A stretch of DNA of 64,000 nucleotides. Origin: Actinoplanes sp. DH11. Lineage in GTDB: Bacteria; Actinomycetota; Actinomycetes; Mycobacteriales; Micromonosporaceae. Shown piece after piece: positions 61,721 to 64,000 of this stretch (position 1 is the first letter of the stretch; each line of letters opens with the position of its first letter). Below the pieces are notes generated by a model, which saw nothing but the letters and a program-made list of their open reading frames with translations, made no database searches and had not been told where the DNA came from. Location: assembly GCF_020873875.1 (NCBI RefSeq), contig NZ_JAHWGU010000021.1, forward strand, positions 109,222-173,221. The letters run 5' to 3'. The translations under genes and the position numbers were made by a program.

Positions 61721-62068
61721 TCAGCCGCGAAGGATGCTGACGACGGACGTGTCGGCGCCGGCCCCGGCACCGCGGATCGACTGCGCGGCCTCTTCGTCGT
61801 TCACGCCGTAGGTGGTGGACGCGGCGGACATCTTGCCGCCCAGCTCGTTGAGGGCGCTCATGATCTTCGACAGGCCGTCGTTGAGCTGGACCGAGACGTC
61901 CTGGAGCGCGTTGTTCGCGGTGCCGGCGAAAGCCCCGCCGCTGAGGGCCTGGATCTGGCCCATCAGCCGGTTCATGCCCTGCGAGATGTTCTGACCGGTG
62001 TCGTCGCAGCGCTGCGCCATCGCGGTGAGCTGCTCCTGTGTGGCATGGACTTGCCCGATACCTGCCAT
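61721..62068 (-). CDS. WXG100-like protein with FAG turn and YxxxD signal
   Basis: A 115-residue WXG100-like protein. The turn is FAG at residues 47-49 (GGAFAGTAN) instead of WxG. The C-terminal tail contains YGVND (Tyr87 to Asp91), a good match to the YxxxD/E export signal that follows the second helix. It is the upstream gene of the pair. The C-terminus beyond the signal is longer than in EsxB and rich in Gly/Ala. Likely the signal-bearing partner of the WTG protein. Confidence 0.88.
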   Translation of the reverse strand: MAGIGQVHATQEQLTAMAQRCDDTGQNISQGMNRLMGQIQALSGGAFAGTANNALQDVSVQLNDGLSKIMSALNELGGKMSAASTTYGVNDEEAAQSIRGAGAGADTSVVSILRG

Positions 62069-62130
62069 TGCCCTGGCTCCCCGGTTCTCGAAAGTGGGTT
62101 ATGCCCTCCCGTACGCCGGCCGGACGGCCA

Positions 62131-62142
62131 CGGTTCGAACCG
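62131..62142. promoter_or_regulatory. Palindrome in the divergent esx region
   Basis: CGGTTCGAACCG is a perfect 12-base palindrome midway in the 155-base gap between the WXG100 genes and the downstream substrate genes. It is a candidate operator for one or both transcripts. Confidence 0.35.
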
Positions 62143-62223
62143 GTTCCCGGAAGAGTGCGTACTCTCCAGCGTCACCCGCTCACAGCGAGCAACAGTGAGC
62201 ATGATCAATACGGGGAGGCGACA

Positions 62224-63198
62224 ATGGGTACCGGGAACCCCTATCCGGACCAGACCTCGGCGAACTCGGCGACACCATGGCTGCGCGGCGGCCCGCCGGT
62301 GAACGTCGATCTCGACGGGCTCCGCGAGTACGCCCGCCTCCTGGCGAGTCAGCAAGCCGACATAGCCGCACGTTCCGGTCATCTGGCTCCGCTGAGCGAG
62401 ATGCCCGCCGGCGCCTTCGACGGCGACGTGCTCGGCGAGGCCGACGCGATCCGGGCCGGCCTGATGGCGAACGCCGCCGAGCTCAGCACCTACCTGGGCA
62501 AGCTCGCGGAGTCGCTGGGCAACGTCGCGAACGCCGCCCGCACCATCGCCGAGAGCTACCGGACCGGCGACGCCGTCTCCGCGGCCTCCCTGAACGACGT
62601 GCTGTTCGCGTTCGGCGACAAGGATGCGCCCCGGCCGGCGGGCCTGCCGGAGAACCTCGGCACCACGTACCTGGAGCAGCAGCTGTCCGGCACGGCCGCG
62701 CCCCCGCCGGCGAACAGCGCCACCTGGCAGGAGGGTCCGGTCACGCCGGTCTCCGCGTACCAGAGCCTGCAAACCTCGATCGGCCCGAACGGCGAACGCC
62801 GCGAAGTGTCCACAGTGATCGCACCGGGCGGCGTCACCACGGCCACGACAAGGGTTTTCGACCGCAACGGCGAGACGGTCACCTCTTCCGTCACCCGCAC
62901 GAGCAGCCGCACCGACGGACCGGTCCGGGCCACGACGGTGGAGACCTTCGGCGCGGACGGCGAGCTCACGGCCACGACCGAGACCCGGGAGCGGTACGAG
63001 GGTACGACCGTCACCGAACGCACCACCGAAACCGTGGACGCCGAGGGCCGCACCACCGCCCTGACCACGGAGAAAGTGGACCCGGCGACGCTGGGCAGCA
63101 CGACCAGCACGTACCGCCCCGGTGACGGCGGCCTGCTCGAGGAGACGAACCGGGTGACGACCGGTCCCCGTACTCCCGGCCCCGTTGTGAACGGCTGA
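62224..63198 (+). CDS. Probable type VII secretion substrate or accessory protein
   Basis: A 324-residue soluble protein. Residues 20-120 form helices with WXG100-like spacing (VDLDGLREYARLLASQQ then LSTYLGKLAESLGNVANAARTIAESY). Residues 175-310 are Thr/Glu-rich with about 17-residue repeated strands (TRVFDRNGETVTSS, VETFGADGELTATT, TETVDAEGRTTALT), which resemble a beta-strand repeat. No signal peptide. GTGs and ATG upstream are not preferred because GGGAGG lies just before this ATG. Its position after esx genes suggests export by this system. Confidence 0.72.
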   Translation: MGTGNPYPDQTSANSATPWLRGGPPVNVDLDGLREYARLLASQQADIAARSGHLAPLSEMPAGAFDGDVLGEADAIRAGLMANAAELSTYLGKLAESLGNVANAARTIAESYRTGDAVSAASLNDVLFAFGDKDAPRPAGLPENLGTTYLEQQLSGTAAPPPANSATWQEGPVTPVSAYQSLQTSIGPNGERREVSTVIAPGGVTTATTRVFDRNGETVTSSVTRTSSRTDGPVRATTVETFGADGELTATTETRERYEGTTVTERTTETVDAEGRTTALTTEKVDPATLGSTTSTYRPGDGGLLEETNRVTTGPRTPGPVVNG

Positions 63199-63202
63199 TC
63201 CG

Positions 63203-64000
63203 GTGGGCGAGTACTGGGGCGCCACCGCCGACCCGAACTACGGGTACAGCCCGTACAGCGGCCAAACCCGTTACGGCACACACCCGCCGTCGCAGATCCC
63301 GTTCTCCGCGCCGCCCGGCCCCGCCAACCCCCTCACCGTCGAAGCGGTAGCCACGAAGATCCGCAACCTGCACCCGGAACAGATGGCCGCCCTCGCCGAC
63401 CAGTGGCAGAATGCCTGGTCCTTCCTGGCCGACGTCCGCAACTTCGTGGTCCAGCAGAGCACCGTCCTGCAGGACGAGCACTGGCAGTCCCCCGCCGCGC
63501 GCGACGCGTTCCTGCGCCGAGGCCCCGGCGAAGCGCTGACCTACCTGGACGTCTGGATGGACGCCGCCCAGAACAACGTCACCGCCCTGCGCCACCTGGT
63601 GAACGTCTCCCTGGACGCCCGCCGCGACATCGACCAGCTGACCGCCCGCTACGAACAGGAACTGCGCGCCGCCCAGAACGTCACCTTCGGCGAAAACCTG
63701 GGCTCCTTCCTGACCAGCGGCGTCAGCTGGAACGCAGCCCGAGCCGAAGAGATCGCCGAGGACCAGCAGGAAATCCGCGAACGCTACCGCCGCGAAGCCC
63801 AAACCCTGGCCCAGCGCTACGGCAACCAGTTCTTCGACTACATAGCCGTCATCTCCAACGGCGCCGGCCCACCCATCCAGCCCCTGAACGCCGTACTCAG
63901 CCAGCCCACCACCCTCCCCCCGTCCGCCCTGCCCGGCCCGGAATCCATCACCTCCCCCGCAGCCAACCCGACCCTCCCAGCCCTCCCCCCGCCCTCCCTC
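63203..64000 (+). CDS. Probable secreted type VII substrate (partial, runs off the window)
   Basis: An open frame of 266 codons without stop begins with GTG four bases after the previous stop (CTGATCCGGTGGG). Residues 1-42 are Tyr/Pro/Gly-rich. Residues 43-215 are strongly helical, with a WQS turn at 94-96 (DEHWQSPAARDAF) in place of WxG, as in long WXG100/EspB-type substrates. From about residue 222 it becomes Pro-rich (TTLPPSALPGPE). It has no signal peptide. The 3' end, and hence any C-terminal effector domain, is outside the window. Confidence 0.72.
   Translation, partial: MGEYWGATADPNYGYSPYSGQTRYGTHPPSQIPFSAPPGPANPLTVEAVATKIRNLHPEQMAALADQWQNAWSFLADVRNFVVQQSTVLQDEHWQSPAARDAFLRRGPGEALTYLDVWMDAAQNNVTALRHLVNVSLDARRDIDQLTARYEQELRAAQNVTFGENLGSFLTSGVSWNAARAEEIAEDQQEIRERYRREAQTLAQRYGNQFFDYIAVISNGAGPPIQPLNAVLSQPTTLPPSALPGPESITSPAANPTLPALPPPSL

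Noticed and set aside
1..64000. tRNA or rRNA genes
   Set aside because: I saw no cloverleaf with CCA-type end or rRNA signature in the intergenic regions, although a covariance search was not possible.

Overview
The window is high-GC, gene-dense DNA with frequent GTG starts and heavy wobble-position G/C. It is clearly from an actinomycete. The gene content (split cta/qcr genes, mycosin-type secretion locus, large LuxR regulator, proline-rich giant WG protein) suggests a Micromonosporaceae member such as Actinoplanes; that family-level call is inference, not proof.

0-13.6 kb is core metabolism: the bc1-aa3 respiratory supercomplex (qcrA partial, qcrC, ctaE; ctaF, ctaC; a CtaG-like assembly factor; no ctaD), trpD behind a receiver-like protein, a cysteine desulfurase-like/TusA pair, adenosine kinase, ErpA, glycerate kinase, quinolinate synthase and MurA. 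From memory, much of the order from here to 49 kb parallels Mycobacterium tuberculosis Rv2192c-Rv2219 (trpD, ctaE-qcr, ctaC, adoK, erpA, glycerate kinase, cobT/cobS, gcvT, pepB, sucB, TIGR01777 protein, lipB, lipA, DUF4191).

14.3-26.3 kb interrupts that order. It holds a gene-free block of GCTGCC hairpins and 64-bp tandem repeats, an azlCD amino-acid exporter with a repeat-grown tail on AzlC, a divergent XRE-cupin regulator, a three-gene ABC-2 transporter, and a 2131-residue protein made mostly of low-complexity repeats ending in TPR and WG modules.

26.3-48.9 kb returns to the core: aldo/keto reductase, site-2 protease, a CobU-CobT fusion with CobS, gcvT, leucyl aminopeptidase, lpd-sucB, and lipB/lipA. 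The lipoate genes, lpd, sucB and gcvT form a lipoyl-dependent theme. Between lipB and lipA sits an archaeal-type aspartyl-tRNA synthetase on the other strand, preceded by a well-formed translational T-box with an Asp (GAC) specifier. A perfect 30-bp inverted repeat lies between cobS and gcvT.

49-64 kb is a type VII (ESX-like) secretion locus: a beta-helix/AAA fusion resembling EccA, EccE, an unknown conserved protein, EccC, EccD, EccB, a mycosin whose catalytic Asp, His, Ser and oxyanion Asn are all replaced, two WXG100-family proteins, and two likely secreted substrates, the last running off the window. The strongest leads are the T-box-controlled AspRS and the catalytically dead mycosin.
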